Part shown: positions 16,601 through 25,361 of the stretch, one piece after another | How positions within the stretch are numbered: the stretch's first letter is position 1 | How the letters are laid out: every line of letters starts with the position of its first letter | Assembly (NCBI GenBank): GCA_017428765.1 | Contig: JAFRQF010000005.1 | Location: 23,121 to 87,120, forward strand | Length of the DNA: 64,000 nt | Reading direction: 5' to 3' | Source: Erysipelotrichaceae bacterium | GTDB taxonomy: Bacteria; Bacillota_I; Bacilli_A; Erysipelotrichales; Erysipelotrichaceae | Program-made: the position numbers and the translations under genes | The notes under the pieces: model-generated | Databases searched by the model: none | The model's input: only the letters and a program-made list of their open reading frames with translations | Told to the model about the DNA's origin: nothing

Positions 16601-17052
16601 ATGAGCTTTCTGATCAGCTCTTCCTTGTTCAGGATATCGTCTTTGCGGATATCGATGACCTTATCTGAAAGCTCTTCCTTGGAAGGAAGATGACGTATCA
16701 GCCCGTATGGCGACACCAGGATGACCTTGAGCTTTTCCGAGCTCATCATCTTATATAAGGCATTGAGTCTGGCTGCCCGGTTTTCAAAAGAAGAGGCGAT
16801 CTCTTCCGCCCGCAGTGATTCTTCCGGCAGATACGAGACGAGTTCATCCTCATCAAAATAGGAGACCAGGATGTCTTTCAGACGGTTTGCCAGATAGGCG
16901 TTCTCCTTGACGACGATCAGAGGTCTCTTGGACTCTTTTGCCCGAAAGACGATCTTGATCGCTTCTTCCGTCAGAGAATTGTAACTTAAAAAAGAATGAG
17001 ACTGCTCATTGATTACCGGTCCGATTCTTTCCAATAGATCCAAAAACTTCAT
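13684..17052 (-). CDS. mfd: Transcription-repair coupling factor
   Basis: 1122 residues. Order: N-terminal UvrB-like region without a functional P-loop, RNA polymerase interaction/CarD-like domain (ELKPGDYVVHDQYGIGQYV, near residue 450), superfamily 2 motor with Walker A CGDVGFGKTE and DEEQ box, SATPIPRT and QIKGRVGRSDR motifs, and the C-terminal TRCF domain. It removes stalled RNA polymerase at DNA damage and recruits UvrA. It overlaps pth upstream and rqcP downstream by four bases each, the conserved pth-mfd pairing. Confidence 0.98.
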   Translation of the reverse strand: MKFLDLLERIGPVINEQSHSFLSYNSLTEEAIKIVFRAKESKRPLIVVKENAYLANRLKDILVSYFDEDELVSYLPEESLRAEEIASSFENRAARLNALYKMMSSEKLKVILVSPYGLIRHLPSKEELSDKVIDIRKDDILNKEELIRKLISLGYEKTSHVETPMTFATRGFIVDVFSVNYDKPVRIEFFDDVIDSIRFFDNDSQRTLEKVDEVKIIFAKDVFFSQEEKEYLKKNVTAESGQMELDLEYIFNDVYRQSQYFYYCYFAKSHLIDYLDDPLVYLSDKEKIDSHLNMLSQETITYIQEMHEEKRLPLRFYVFAEFPREIAKADLLYGKPFSEIPKIAEIDFPYGTTDYVANVLANEKSTYKLVILDEKHFAELVDSLIKLDIPYVIANDDLKQGINLSYGDLYGGFRVEDLDLSIYSIRELFKKAPHHGRYASRYAEARTLNSYEELKPGDYVVHDQYGIGQYVAIESRIINGIKCDYLKIIYKGNDELLVPLSQFSLVRKYVSKEGVVPKLHKLGSKEWAQTKQRVEESVNDIAGKLIELYSVRDTNIGFAFSKDTPMQKEFEDTFEYELTDDQITAIEEVKADMESPKPMDRLLCGDVGFGKTEVAIRAAFKAVNDDKQVAYLCPTTVLSFQHFDTFKRRFEDFPVRVELLNRYVTEEKQRAILKDLKEGKVDILIGTHRILSKDIEYKDLGLLIIDEEQRFGVEHKEKIKTMKNSIDVLSLSATPIPRTLQMSLVGLRGLSTLDTPPNNRYPVQTYVVHKNQNLVEEVIMRELERNGQVFYLFNNVELIYSLARKLEKALPYARIGVAHGQMDRKQIEDIMYRFYANEINVLICTTIIETGLDIPNANTIIVEDAQNFGLSQLYQIKGRVGRSDRIAYAYLMIPEKKQLTENSNKRLDAIKEFTSLGSGYKIAMRDLTIRGAGDLLGEKQSGFIDNVGLDLYLAMLNKAILKAKGEEVEEEEVKVNVNIPISSYIPESFSDNDYDKLSLYHELYDIDNKEDLFDYYLKITDEYGKLPKEVEALFDKKKLELLCNLNLIDKVSNFKGRFTIILSKDYSDKIDGLKLFEYVNTISRDMEISYKNSRLAISLDNQKENISKMLKLVDNLDKLEKQ

Positions 17053-17606
17053 CCGTTATATTTTGACATGACCAGATCATAATCGTGGTCAAAGGCATAG
17101 ATCAGAGCGTCTGCCCCCTTCTCGAAGACTTCATCGAGGATCTTGAACTCTTCTTTCGAAAAAGAAGACAGGACATAATCCTTCGTGTCGATCTTCTTAT
17201 CGTTGGAGATCCCGATGCGCATGCGGTCGATCTTCGAAGTTCCGAGCAGGTCGATGATGTTTCCCATCCCCTTCTGTCCGCCGCTGGAGCCCTGCGCACG
17301 TAAGCGCAGCTTGCCTACCGGCAGATCGAGATCATCGTGGACGACGATCAGGTCATTTACATCGATATCATAGAAATGCATCAGGGAAACGACGGCCTGT
17401 CCGGAAAGGTTCATGTAGGTCTGCGGCTTGGCGATGATGATCTTTTCCCCGTTGTGGCGATAGATCCCGTATAGGGCCTTGCACTTGGACTTATCGAGTT
17501 TCAGTCCGATCTTTTCGCACAGTCTGTCAATCAGTAAAAAACCCGCGTTATGACGAGTTTTTTCATATTCGATTCCCGGATTTCCCAGACCGACGATCAG
17601 CTTCAT
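17049..17606 (-). CDS. pth: Peptidyl-tRNA hydrolase
   Basis: 185 residues. GLGNPGIEYEKTRHNAGF holds the catalytic His, TYMNLSGQAV and HDDLDLPVGKLR hold the conserved Asn and Asp, and GSSGGQKGM is the usual loop. It releases peptides from prematurely dropped peptidyl-tRNA. It overlaps the neighbours on both sides by four bases. Confidence 0.98.
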   Translation of the reverse strand: MKLIVGLGNPGIEYEKTRHNAGFLLIDRLCEKIGLKLDKSKCKALYGIYRHNGEKIIIAKPQTYMNLSGQAVVSLMHFYDIDVNDLIVVHDDLDLPVGKLRLRAQGSSGGQKGMGNIIDLLGTSKIDRMRIGISNDKKIDTKDYVLSSFSKEEFKILDEVFEKGADALIYAFDHDYDLVMSKYNG

Positions 17607-18412
17607 CGATCGTTTTCGCCTTCCTTAGTTTCCTCTTGAGAAACTCCTTTCGGCTCTTCTTCCTGTTTTGTCTCTTCTTCCTGTTCTTTCCTAGGCGGAT
17701 ACTTTTCCAGGATCTCGAGATCTCTCATATAAGTCTTGCCGATCTGTGTGGCAGCGAAGCTGTGCAGATCTTCCTTGTAATAATCTTCCATCGGTTCGCC
17801 TGAATAGGCCAGCGTTGCCGAAGCAAATCTCTTGAACAGACCGATCAGATTCTTTTCATATTCATACTTGGCGAAATTGCCATCCAGCATCGATGACAGC
17901 ATCTCGACACCGGCATCTTCCTTTTCGCAAAGGGCATTGTAGATGGCATAGAAGAGCTGATACTCGACACGGTTGGCCATCATGGAGAGTCCGTCGAACT
18001 TCTCTTTCAGGCTGTCGAGCACATCGAACTTCGACATCCTTCTCGCCTTGGCCATATCCATATACAGCCAGACGAAAACATCGGTATTCGTCGTCACCTG
18101 CTGACGGGAATACTTGCCGTTTCTCGTGAAGATCTTTGACAGATCAAGACTGTTCAATGTCTCGGAGACATCTTCCGGTCTGTCCATCTGTACGTAGAGT
18201 TTGAGGATCCTGCCCTTGTTTTTGAACTCTTCCTCGTTCTCGTTATTGATATAGCTGCAGATACGGTCATATGCGGTATCGGCCTCTGCGAGAAGTTCCT
18301 TATAACACTCGATATATTCCTTGTTGTGTCTGTAGCGGGCGATCATCACCGCATTGCGGTATGTCACATATGCCACCAGAAGGAACATTGCGATAAAAAA
18401 TATCATTTCCAT
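17603..18412 (-). CDS. Membrane-anchored hypothetical protein with acidic tail
   Basis: 269 residues. The N-terminal membrane span (residues ~3-20) is followed by a long helical cytosolic region with TPR-like spacing and a low-complexity Glu/Lys tail (last ~40 residues). There is no catalytic motif. It opens the pth-mfd-rqcP-divIC operon with a GGAGAATGA site. Proteins of this plan often scaffold at the membrane, but I cannot name a family. Confidence 0.75.
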   Translation of the reverse strand: MEMIFFIAMFLLVAYVTYRNAVMIARYRHNKEYIECYKELLAEADTAYDRICSYINNENEEEFKNKGRILKLYVQMDRPEDVSETLNSLDLSKIFTRNGKYSRQQVTTNTDVFVWLYMDMAKARRMSKFDVLDSLKEKFDGLSMMANRVEYQLFYAIYNALCEKEDAGVEMLSSMLDGNFAKYEYEKNLIGLFKRFASATLAYSGEPMEDYYKEDLHSFAATQIGKTYMRDLEILEKYPPRKEQEEETKQEEEPKGVSQEETKEGENDR

Positions 18413-18440
18413 ATTGATTCATTCTCCTGATCTATTCACT

Positions 18441-18446
18441 ATTATA
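18441..18446 (-). promoter_or_regulatory. Possible -10 box for the pth-mfd operon
   Basis: TATAAT on the minus strand (18446 to 18441) inside the tatD 3' end, about 30 bases before the start at 18412. The -35 match is weak. Confidence 0.4.
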
Positions 18447-19203
18447 GCGTAAACAGCGAATGATAATTTTCATTCAGCTGTCTTTTGAATTCCTCTTCTT
18501 CCACGCCAAGTTCTTCGGCGATCTTTTTTCCGGTATAGACGACAAAGGATGGTTCGTTGCGCTTTCCGCGCATCGGTGACGGGGCAAGATACGGACAATC
18601 CGTCTCGATCAGAAGCCTGTCAAGCGGTACGGTATGGATGACCGCAAGTTCCTTCTTCGCCTTTTTCCAGGTGACCGGTCCGGCGATCGAAATGTAAAAG
18701 CCCAGTTCCACAAAGCGCATCGCCCACTTTTCATCATCACCATAGCAGTGCATGACGCCTTTCACTGAAGCATCCTTCAGTATCTCATAGGTATCCTCGA
18801 TCGCATCGCGGCTGTGAACGATGAGCGGCTTGCCCAGCTTTTCCGCAAGTTCTATCTGCTGCTTGAAGATCGCTTTCTGTTTTTCCTTGTTGTCGCTTGT
18901 CCAATGATAATCCAGTCCGATCTCGCCGATCGCGTTGCATTTCTTTTCTTCAAACAGTGCCGCAAATCTTTCAAACAGAACTTCATCGACATCATCGACA
19001 TCCCCCGGATAGATGCCAAGGGAACGCTTGAAGGCGATCTTCGGATGGACTATCGTCTTAGCGAAGTCATAGTCTTCGATATAGGAAGAGATGATCATCG
19101 CCTTGAGGACATCGTTTTCTTCCATGCGCTTCAAAACTTCATCCAGGTCCTCCCTGAAAGAAGAGTCATTGATATGACAGTGTGAATCCAGCCAGTTCAT
19201 CAT
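18442..19203 (-). CDS. tatD: TatD-family metal-dependent DNase
   Basis: 253 residues from an ATG that overlaps the mnmE stop. The TIM-barrel metallohydrolase ligands are visible: DSHCHIND at residue 5, GEIGLDYHW (Glu), LIVHSRDA (His), MHCYG and IETDCPYLAPSP (Asp). It is a 3'-5' exonuclease or deoxyribonuclease acting in DNA repair or degradation. Upstream in-frame codons inside mnmE lack a ribosome site, so the double ATG at 19198-19203 was chosen. Confidence 0.93.
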   Translation of the reverse strand: MMNWLDSHCHINDSSFREDLDEVLKRMEENDVLKAMIISSYIEDYDFAKTIVHPKIAFKRSLGIYPGDVDDVDEVLFERFAALFEEKKCNAIGEIGLDYHWTSDNKEKQKAIFKQQIELAEKLGKPLIVHSRDAIEDTYEILKDASVKGVMHCYGDDEKWAMRFVELGFYISIAGPVTWKKAKKELAVIHTVPLDRLLIETDCPYLAPSPMRGKRNEPSFVVYTGKKIAEELGVEEEEFKRQLNENYHSLFTL

Positions 19204-20510
19204 TTGCCCAGACAGAAGTTTCTGAACATATGATCGATCAGATCCTCCTGATATTCCTTTCCCAAGATCTGACACAGGTCGTGGAAGGCGGCATCAAGGT
19301 CGGTGACGATGACATCCGTCGTTACATAGCCGATGTGATCTTTTGCGGTCTTCAGTTCCTGTAAGCACATCTTCATCAAAGCGATCTGTCTTTCGTTGTT
19401 GAGGATATCCTCATCCGCCAGAGAGATGTCTTCCTTATAACGTTCGTTGAGATAGTCCGTCAGAGAAGAAATGTCGCTGTTCTTTGCGCTGATCGAGATC
19501 TCTCCTTTTTTCACCAGATCGGATTTGTTGTATATGACGATCGTATTGCGGTCTTTGTAGGCATTCAATAGGCGCTCATCTTCTTCATCGATATCAGAAG
19601 CATCGATCACCAGCAGGATCAGATCCGCTTCCTCCAGTGCCTGCAGCGTCTTTTCGATGCCGATCTTTTCGATCTCTTCGCTGGTCTGTCTGATACCGGC
19701 GGTATCGATCAGATTGAGCGTGACGTTTTTAAGGGCGACCTTCCCCTCCACGAGGTCTCTGGTCGTTCCGGCGATATCGGTGACGATCGCCTTGTCTTTC
19801 TGAAGCAGCGCATTGAGCAGAGAAGATTTTCCGACGTTGGGCTTGCCGATGATGACGGTATTGAGCCCGTCCTTCACCAGACGGAAACGCTCCGCCTTGT
19901 CGATCATGTCTTCCGCCATCGCGATCCATTTATCGATATACGGCGCAATGACTTCGTTGGACATCTGCACCTCATCTTCGTATTCCGGATAATCGATATT
20001 GACTTCGATCATCGAGATGACATCTTTCATCTGCTGACACAGCGGATCGATCAGCCTCTCCACCGAACCGTTCATTCCCCGGATTGCCGACTTTGCCTGC
20101 AGCATGCTTTCGGCTTTGATCAGATCATTGATGGAATCCGCTTCCGAGAGGTCGATCCTGCCGTTGAGATAGGCACGTTTGGTAAACTCACCCGGTTCTG
20201 CCAGACGGCAGCCGTTCTTTAAAAGAAGGTTGAGTATGAGCCTTGTGACATAGACTCCGCCATGACAGTTGATCTCCACCATGTCTTCTTTCGTATACGA
20301 TCTTCCTGCAGCAAAAAAGGAGACCAGTACCTCGTCGATGATCTGCCCCTCATCATAGATGTGGGAGTAAACGATGGTGTTGGCTTTGATCTTCTTCACA
20401 TCGGAGATCTTCCGGATGATGTCAAAAGACTCGTCACCGGACATCCGGACGATGGAGATCGCTCCGTCTTTCAAAGCTGTGGAGATCGCACAGATCGTAT
20501 CATTCAACAT
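19200..20510 (-). CDS. mnmE: tRNA uridine-5-carboxymethylaminomethyl modification GTPase MnmE
   Basis: 436 residues. N-terminal tetrahydrofolate-binding domain (AISIVRMSG, HGGVYVTRLIL), helical domain, inserted G domain with GKPNVGKSS, DIAGTTRD, DTAGIRQ and NKSD, and the C-terminal CLGK that provides the catalytic Cys. With MnmG it modifies wobble uridines. The start codon lies eight bases after a TAGAAT box. The gene heads mnmE-tatD. Confidence 0.97.
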   Translation of the reverse strand: MLNDTICAISTALKDGAISIVRMSGDESFDIIRKISDVKKIKANTIVYSHIYDEGQIIDEVLVSFFAAGRSYTKEDMVEINCHGGVYVTRLILNLLLKNGCRLAEPGEFTKRAYLNGRIDLSEADSINDLIKAESMLQAKSAIRGMNGSVERLIDPLCQQMKDVISMIEVNIDYPEYEDEVQMSNEVIAPYIDKWIAMAEDMIDKAERFRLVKDGLNTVIIGKPNVGKSSLLNALLQKDKAIVTDIAGTTRDLVEGKVALKNVTLNLIDTAGIRQTSEEIEKIGIEKTLQALEEADLILLVIDASDIDEEDERLLNAYKDRNTIVIYNKSDLVKKGEISISAKNSDISSLTDYLNERYKEDISLADEDILNNERQIALMKMCLQELKTAKDHIGYVTTDVIVTDLDAAFHDLCQILGKEYQEDLIDHMFRNFCLGK

Positions 20511-20703
20511 ACACTACCATTCTATACGAAAAACAGAAAATCTTATAATAATTATTCAGGTGCCCCGTTTCTTTTGACGCACATTACAAAAAGGTACCGA
20601 TATCATGAAAGATATAACGTAAATCTTGAAAATGGGGATTTCGCATTTTAAAATTAAAGTAGTAAGAGCTTTATTTAATCATAATAATAAAAGGAGGAAA
20701 AGT

Positions 20704-21087
20704 ATGAGTAAGTATGTAATTACATTAAGTCCATCCGGCAAGTATCATTTCAATCTTGTTGCAAGCAATGGTGAACCGATCCTTCATTCTCAGATGTATG
20801 CTGCAAGAAAAGGCGCGGTCAAAGGCATCAGAAGCGTTGCCAAGAATGCACCGGAAGCACCGGTCGTTGACCTGACTGCCAAGGAAGTCGAACCTGCAAA
20901 GAATCCGAAATTCGAGATCTACCAGGGCAAAGATGAAAAGTACTATTTCAGACTCATTGCCGCAAATGCAAAATCCATCGGCAGATCCGAAGGCTACAAT
21001 TCGATGGCATCCTGCAAGAACGGTATCAAATCCGTAAAGAAGAACGCAGAAGCAGAGATCGAAAAGAAAGCTCCTGCCAAGAAATAA
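20704..21087 (+). CDS. YegP-like tandem DUF1508 (UPF0339) protein
   Basis: 127 residues from the ATG after AAAGGAGG; codons upstream of this are not used. Two ~50-residue repeats (YVITLSPSGKYHFNLVASNG near residue 4, FEIYQGKDEKYYFRLIAANA near residue 65) each form the small beta-alpha DUF1508 fold with the Gly-Ile-xx-Ser/Val end (KGIRSVAKNA, NGIKSVKKNA). The family's function is not established, and stress-related roles have been suggested. The tail is Lys/Glu-rich. It is a single-gene transcript with its own terminator. Confidence 0.9.
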   Translation: MSKYVITLSPSGKYHFNLVASNGEPILHSQMYAARKGAVKGIRSVAKNAPEAPVVDLTAKEVEPAKNPKFEIYQGKDEKYYFRLIAANAKSIGRSEGYNSMASCKNGIKSVKKNAEAEIEKKAPAKK

Positions 21088-21102
21088 CGATCCATATCCA
21101 AG

Positions 21103-21134
21103 AAAAATGCTCCGGAGATCTCCGGAGCATTTTT
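21103..21134. terminator. Bidirectional terminator between the YegP-like gene and ulaA
   Basis: AAAAATGCTCCGGA (21103-21116), loop GATC and TCCGGAGCATTTTT (21121-21134), symmetric enough for both converging transcripts. Confidence 0.92.
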
Positions 21135-21155
21135 TGTTTCTGTTTGATGCTTTGT

Positions 21156-22424
21156 TTAAGCGAGGATCTTCGCGATCAGACCTTCGATGATACCGAACAG
21201 CGAGAAGTCCTGGCCGCCATAGACCAGCATCCAAGGCTGAATGGTATTGTTGAAGAAGTAAGCGCCAAAGCCTACCAGTAAGACCATGATGACACCGTTA
21301 AGTGCACAGGCAATGATCGTACCTCTGATACCGCCCTTGGCATTTGCGATGATCGCAGCACAGCCGTTCTCGAAGAAGCAGGTGAAGATCAAAGGAATGA
21401 TGACCGTCGGGAACATGCCTCTTGTGACCAGGATCGTGATTGTTGAAGTGATGACGGCAACGATGAAGCCGATCAGCAAGGAATTCGGACCGTAACCGAA
21501 GATGACCGGGCAGTCCAGTGCAGGAATAGCACCCGGGACCAGTTTTTCGGCAACGCCCTTGAATGCCGGAACGATCTCCGCGATCAGCATTCTGACACCC
21601 TGTAACATGACGGTGACACCGACACCGAAGTAGACGGAATGCGTGAACCAGTAAGAGAAGAAGCTGCCGCCGTAGCCGAAGACTTCAGCCGGAGAAAGGC
21701 CGGCACCGGAAACGACGAAGTACATGATGATGTAGACAACGGCGATCGCGATGGAGCCGGTGATGGATACTTCTCTTAAGAAGCCTAAGGATTTCGGAAG
21801 CTTGAGGTCTTCACAGCTCTTGGACTTGTCACCGACTAACGGTGCAACAAGACCTGCGATGACGGAAAGCGTCGTCGTCGGGTGACCGATCGTGAAGTCG
21901 TCTTTACCCGTAACATCTTTGACCAGCGGTCTCATCAGGTTTGGCGCAACGATCATGTACAAAGCTGTAAATACTGCAGCCAGACCGATCAGTTTGCCGC
22001 CCGTCAGACCGGCATCGACACCGGCTGCGATGAAGACGTATGGGAACCAGTATAACATATGGCCTGTGAGGAATACGGATTTCCATTTGGTGAATCTGGC
22101 AACGACCAGGTTGATGGCGAATGCCAGGATCATGACGATACCGATCTGGGTACCATACTGACCGCCGATATCGATCGAAGCCGGAGCTGCGGCATTGCCC
22201 GGCATCAGCGTATTGAACGCCGTGATGATGCCGTCGATCGAATTGCCGGTGATCAATCCGGTACCGGTATTCAGTACGAAGAAACCGATCGCGGTCATCA
22301 GAGTGCCTCTGACGACTTCAGAACCCGATTTCTTCTGCAGGATCAGGCCGACCATTGCGACTAAAGACAAGAAGATCGCACCCTGACCAAAGATCTCATT
22401 GATGATAAAGTTGAGAATTGACAT
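21156..22424 (-). CDS. ulaA: PTS system ascorbate-type EIIC component
   Basis: 422 residues, about ten to eleven membrane spans, in the UlaA/SgaT family. LILQKKSGSEVVRGTLMTAIGFF and PGNAAAPASIDIGGQYGTQIG near the N-terminus match the family core. It carries an ascorbate-like sugar across the membrane while EIIB phosphorylates it. It is the third gene of ulaC-ulaB-ulaA, read leftward. No sugar-breakdown enzymes adjoin, so the substrate is not certain. Confidence 0.93.
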   Translation of the reverse strand: MSILNFIINEIFGQGAIFLSLVAMVGLILQKKSGSEVVRGTLMTAIGFFVLNTGTGLITGNSIDGIITAFNTLMPGNAAAPASIDIGGQYGTQIGIVMILAFAINLVVARFTKWKSVFLTGHMLYWFPYVFIAAGVDAGLTGGKLIGLAAVFTALYMIVAPNLMRPLVKDVTGKDDFTIGHPTTTLSVIAGLVAPLVGDKSKSCEDLKLPKSLGFLREVSITGSIAIAVVYIIMYFVVSGAGLSPAEVFGYGGSFFSYWFTHSVYFGVGVTVMLQGVRMLIAEIVPAFKGVAEKLVPGAIPALDCPVIFGYGPNSLLIGFIVAVITSTITILVTRGMFPTVIIPLIFTCFFENGCAAIIANAKGGIRGTIIACALNGVIMVLLVGFGAYFFNNTIQPWMLVYGGQDFSLFGIIEGLIAKILA

Positions 22425-22470
22425 AAGTAGCCTCCTTTTTCTTTTTACTTATTTCTCCCCAAATAATTGA

Positions 22471-22767
22471 TTAATTCAGACCCTTCATATACGTGAGTAC
22501 TTTTTCTTCCACTTCCGAAGAATCCATGAAATTCTCGATGATGACGACCGGTACATCGGCACGGTCGACGATCCTTTCAGCGAGTTCCCGGGAAATGAAG
22601 ATGACATCGCACGGATTGGAAAGACAGGTGCCGACATCGCCGCAGAACGTATCTGCTTCCAGATCATGTTTCTTCAGGATGTCATCGATCGCCATACGCA
22701 ACATGAGTGACGATCCGCAGCCGAATCCGCATACGCATTGGATTTTTGGTACTTTCATATCATTCAT
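22471..22767 (-). CDS. ulaB: PTS system ascorbate-type EIIB component
   Basis: 98 residues. The P-loop CVCGFGCGSSLMLRM near the N-terminus contains the phosphorylated Cys (the CG of CGFG). It takes phosphate from EIIA and passes it to the sugar held by UlaA. The start overlaps the end of ulaC by four bases. Confidence 0.92.
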   Translation of the reverse strand: MNDMKVPKIQCVCGFGCGSSLMLRMAIDDILKKHDLEADTFCGDVGTCLSNPCDVIFISRELAERIVDRADVPVVIIENFMDSSEVEEKVLTYMKGLN

Positions 22768-23237
22768 TCTCCTTCTTTATTGAACACTTCGTATAATTCT
22801 TCTTTTGTCTTGCATGCGGCAAGATCATCGATCATGCCCTCTTTCATCAGCTGCGAGGCGATCTTCTGTATCTTTTCCATGTGGGACTGCCTGTCCGTAC
22901 AGGCAAGACACATCACGACTTTGACCGGGTCGTTCTTGCTGCCGAAATCGATACCGTTCTTCAGATTGATCAGGGACACCGCATTACGCAATACCGCTTC
23001 GCAAGGTGCCGCATGTGCCAGGGCAAAGCCCTTGGCGATCACCATATAGGGACCGAGCGTATTGACACTTTCGATCATGTCATCGATATATGATCCCTTG
23101 ATATCTCCGTTTCGGACCAGGATATCTCCTGCCTTATGAATGGCGTCTTTCCAATCCAAAACTTCTGCTTCAGCTTCAATATTGTTTAATCCGACCAGTT
23201 CTTCCATAGGGATGACGGGTACCTCTCTTTCTTCCAT
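22764..23237 (-). CDS. ulaC: PTS system EIIA component (mannitol/fructose/ascorbate type)
   Basis: 157 residues. The EIIA-2 fold has the active His in AKGFALAHAAP (residues ~70-80). It receives phosphate from HPr. It is the first gene of the ulaCBA transport operon. There is no adjacent PRD or antiterminator regulator. Confidence 0.9.
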   Translation of the reverse strand: MEEREVPVIPMEELVGLNNIEAEAEVLDWKDAIHKAGDILVRNGDIKGSYIDDMIESVNTLGPYMVIAKGFALAHAAPCEAVLRNAVSLINLKNGIDFGSKNDPVKVVMCLACTDRQSHMEKIQKIASQLMKEGMIDDLAACKTKEELYEVFNKEGE

Positions 23238-23321
23238 TATAAGCTTTCTTCCTTTGCCAATTCAATCTTTCTAACCAAAAAAGAAGTGACAGTATCCTGC
23301 CACCTGTCTGTTGCCTTTTTC

Positions 23322-23349
23322 AAAAATAAAGGTCTTCTTTCGAAGACCT
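23322..23349 (-). terminator. Terminator of the AAA+ cassette
   Basis: On the minus strand AGGTCTTC, loop GAAA and GAAGACCT (23349 to 23330), then TTATTTTT. It overlaps the stop of the AAA+ gene and isolates ulaCBA from it. Confidence 0.9.
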
Positions 23350-25358
23350 CAGTTCTTTCCGGAGAATTTGTTTTCGCTCAGATTGAAGTCGCATCTTTCC
23401 AGAACGTTCATCTGTGCATCCGGGTTTTCCAGAAGACGCTTGGACTGGTTGAGTATGGCATCTTCCACCAGGTTTCTGGCCAGACGGCCGTTGCCGGAGT
23501 TCGGATCGTTGCGGCTTTGGATCAGGGTGAAGTAATCCTGCAAAGGACGAAGTGCATCCTCGGCGATCACATAGTCCTTGCCTTTGGCGATCGACTTGGA
23601 TATCAGCATCAGTTCTTCGCCTGTGTAATCGGAGAATTCGATGACGTTGGCAAATCTCGACTTCAGACCGGAGTTTGCCTCCAAGAACGTCTGCATCTCC
23701 TTGGTATAACCGGCCAGGATGACTATCAGGTCGTCACGATGGTCTTCCATCGCCTTGACCAGCGTATCGATCGCCTCCAGACCAAAGGAATCATCTTTGC
23801 CTCTGTATAAAGAGTACGCCTCATCGATGAATAAGACGCCGCCCAAAGCCGACTGGATGACCGACATCGTAAGCGGTGCGGTATGACCGACATACTTGCC
23901 GACCAGGTCTGCCCTGGTAACTTCGACCAGCTGTCCCTGTTTCAGGATGCCGCAGGCCTTCATCATGCGCGAGACGAGTCTTGCGATCGTCGTCTTACCG
24001 GTGCCCGGGTTACCGGTAAAGATCATATGTTTGGAGATCTCATTGGTCTTGAGACCCTTCTGTTTACGGATCTGGTTGATCTTGATCAGGTTCTCTAAAG
24101 ATAAGAGATAATTCTTGACGTCATCGAGACCGACGATCTCATCAAGTTCCTTCTGTATCTCTTCTCTTTCCGCTCTGGAATCATCGACGATGTTGAGGTC
24201 CAGAGAGATCTCATTGAAGACGGCTTTGATCGTCTCATCGTAATAGATCTTCACCTTTTCGCACTCGTCATGTTTCAAAGCGATGTCGACCATCTCGTTG
24301 TAGATCTTCTTGACGCTCGGTGAGATCGAATCGATACCGTCATTCGGTTCATAGATCGACTTGAGATAAGCGTTGATCGAAGGATCGACCTCAAGAGCGA
24401 TCTCAAGCTGGTTGGTACATCTGCTGATCAAAGATTCGACCAGCTGATCGATGATCTTTACCAAAGATGCCTCATCGAGCTTTTCCGTTTTGACCTTGTC
24501 ATCGATCTTCTCGATGAAAGATTTGCCGAAGACATCCATGAGCTTGGTCGGGTTCTTCTCCGTAACGAAGACCAGGACCTTGTCGTTGCCGTTGAGCCTG
24601 TCGATGATGTCACCGGACAGCGTATTGGTAGCTTCCACCAGCTGATTGTTTTTCAAAGTATAGCGCTTGTTTAAGACACAGTTTCCTTCCATGACCAGTT
24701 CCGACAGCATCCTGTTGAAGATCGGCGAAGCCTCTTCGAAGTTCTCGATCAGGATGATCGGGTTCTTGCCGGTCAGGGCAACATAGATGTCCTGTAAGAA
24801 CAGCACTTCCTGCGAGGAAGACTGGTATCTTGACATATCCAGTTCGATGACCTCATTGGAAACCGTGAGACCGTAGCGCTTGAGCAGTTCACCCATCGTA
24901 TAGACCATCTGATGCCTGCCGGTACCGTTGGTACCGTAAAGGATGATGGAGTTGCGGATCTTCTTTGGATCGGAACCGACGACATACGGCCTGCGGAATG
25001 CCGTTGTGAAAGCTTTGCAGGCTTCATCTTCGCCGATGATCGTCTCAGAGAGATCCTTATAGATGTTGTCGAAGACTTCCTTGGAAGCCTTGCCTAAAAC
25101 GACGGTCTCCGGCGTTTCGATCGAGATGTTGAAATCCTTTTCGATATCCGCCTTGAGCTTCTTGAGATCGTCATCGGAGTAATTGAACTTCTTGGTCATC
25201 TCTTCGATGTCCTTCTGGTTCTGTAAAAGGATCTGGTTGAGTTCGCTTTCCGTATCCTTCAGGATATCGACCGAGTCATTGTAGATATTCGAAAAACTGC
25301 TTCTCCTTTTGGAGAAGAGTTCTTCCATCATTTTTTCTTTTTCTTCGTGTCTTGACAT
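23349..25358 (-). CDS. Double-AAA+ ATPase, CbxX/EccA-like second domain
   Basis: 669 residues. Coiled N-terminus (~1-105); a first AAA+ module (~106-385) whose Walker A reads GTNGTGRH (142-149) and Walker B LIENFEEA, both lacking the usual Lys and Asp-Glu; and a second AAA+ module (~400-660) with intact GNPGTGKTT (449-457), VLFIDEA (508-514) and SGLKSRF arginine finger. The second module matches CbbX/SpoVK/EccA proteins, hexameric remodelling motors. The first may be structural. It is the last gene of a cassette with a helical protein and an XpaC-like membrane protein. The client is unknown. Confidence 0.88.
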   Translation of the reverse strand: MSRHEEKEKMMEELFSKRRSSFSNIYNDSVDILKDTESELNQILLQNQKDIEEMTKKFNYSDDDLKKLKADIEKDFNISIETPETVVLGKASKEVFDNIYKDLSETIIGEDEACKAFTTAFRRPYVVGSDPKKIRNSIILYGTNGTGRHQMVYTMGELLKRYGLTVSNEVIELDMSRYQSSSQEVLFLQDIYVALTGKNPIILIENFEEASPIFNRMLSELVMEGNCVLNKRYTLKNNQLVEATNTLSGDIIDRLNGNDKVLVFVTEKNPTKLMDVFGKSFIEKIDDKVKTEKLDEASLVKIIDQLVESLISRCTNQLEIALEVDPSINAYLKSIYEPNDGIDSISPSVKKIYNEMVDIALKHDECEKVKIYYDETIKAVFNEISLDLNIVDDSRAEREEIQKELDEIVGLDDVKNYLLSLENLIKINQIRKQKGLKTNEISKHMIFTGNPGTGKTTIARLVSRMMKACGILKQGQLVEVTRADLVGKYVGHTAPLTMSVIQSALGGVLFIDEAYSLYRGKDDSFGLEAIDTLVKAMEDHRDDLIVILAGYTKEMQTFLEANSGLKSRFANVIEFSDYTGEELMLISKSIAKGKDYVIAEDALRPLQDYFTLIQSRNDPNSGNGRLARNLVEDAILNQSKRLLENPDAQMNVLERCDFNLSENKFSGKN

Positions 25359-25361
25359 ATT

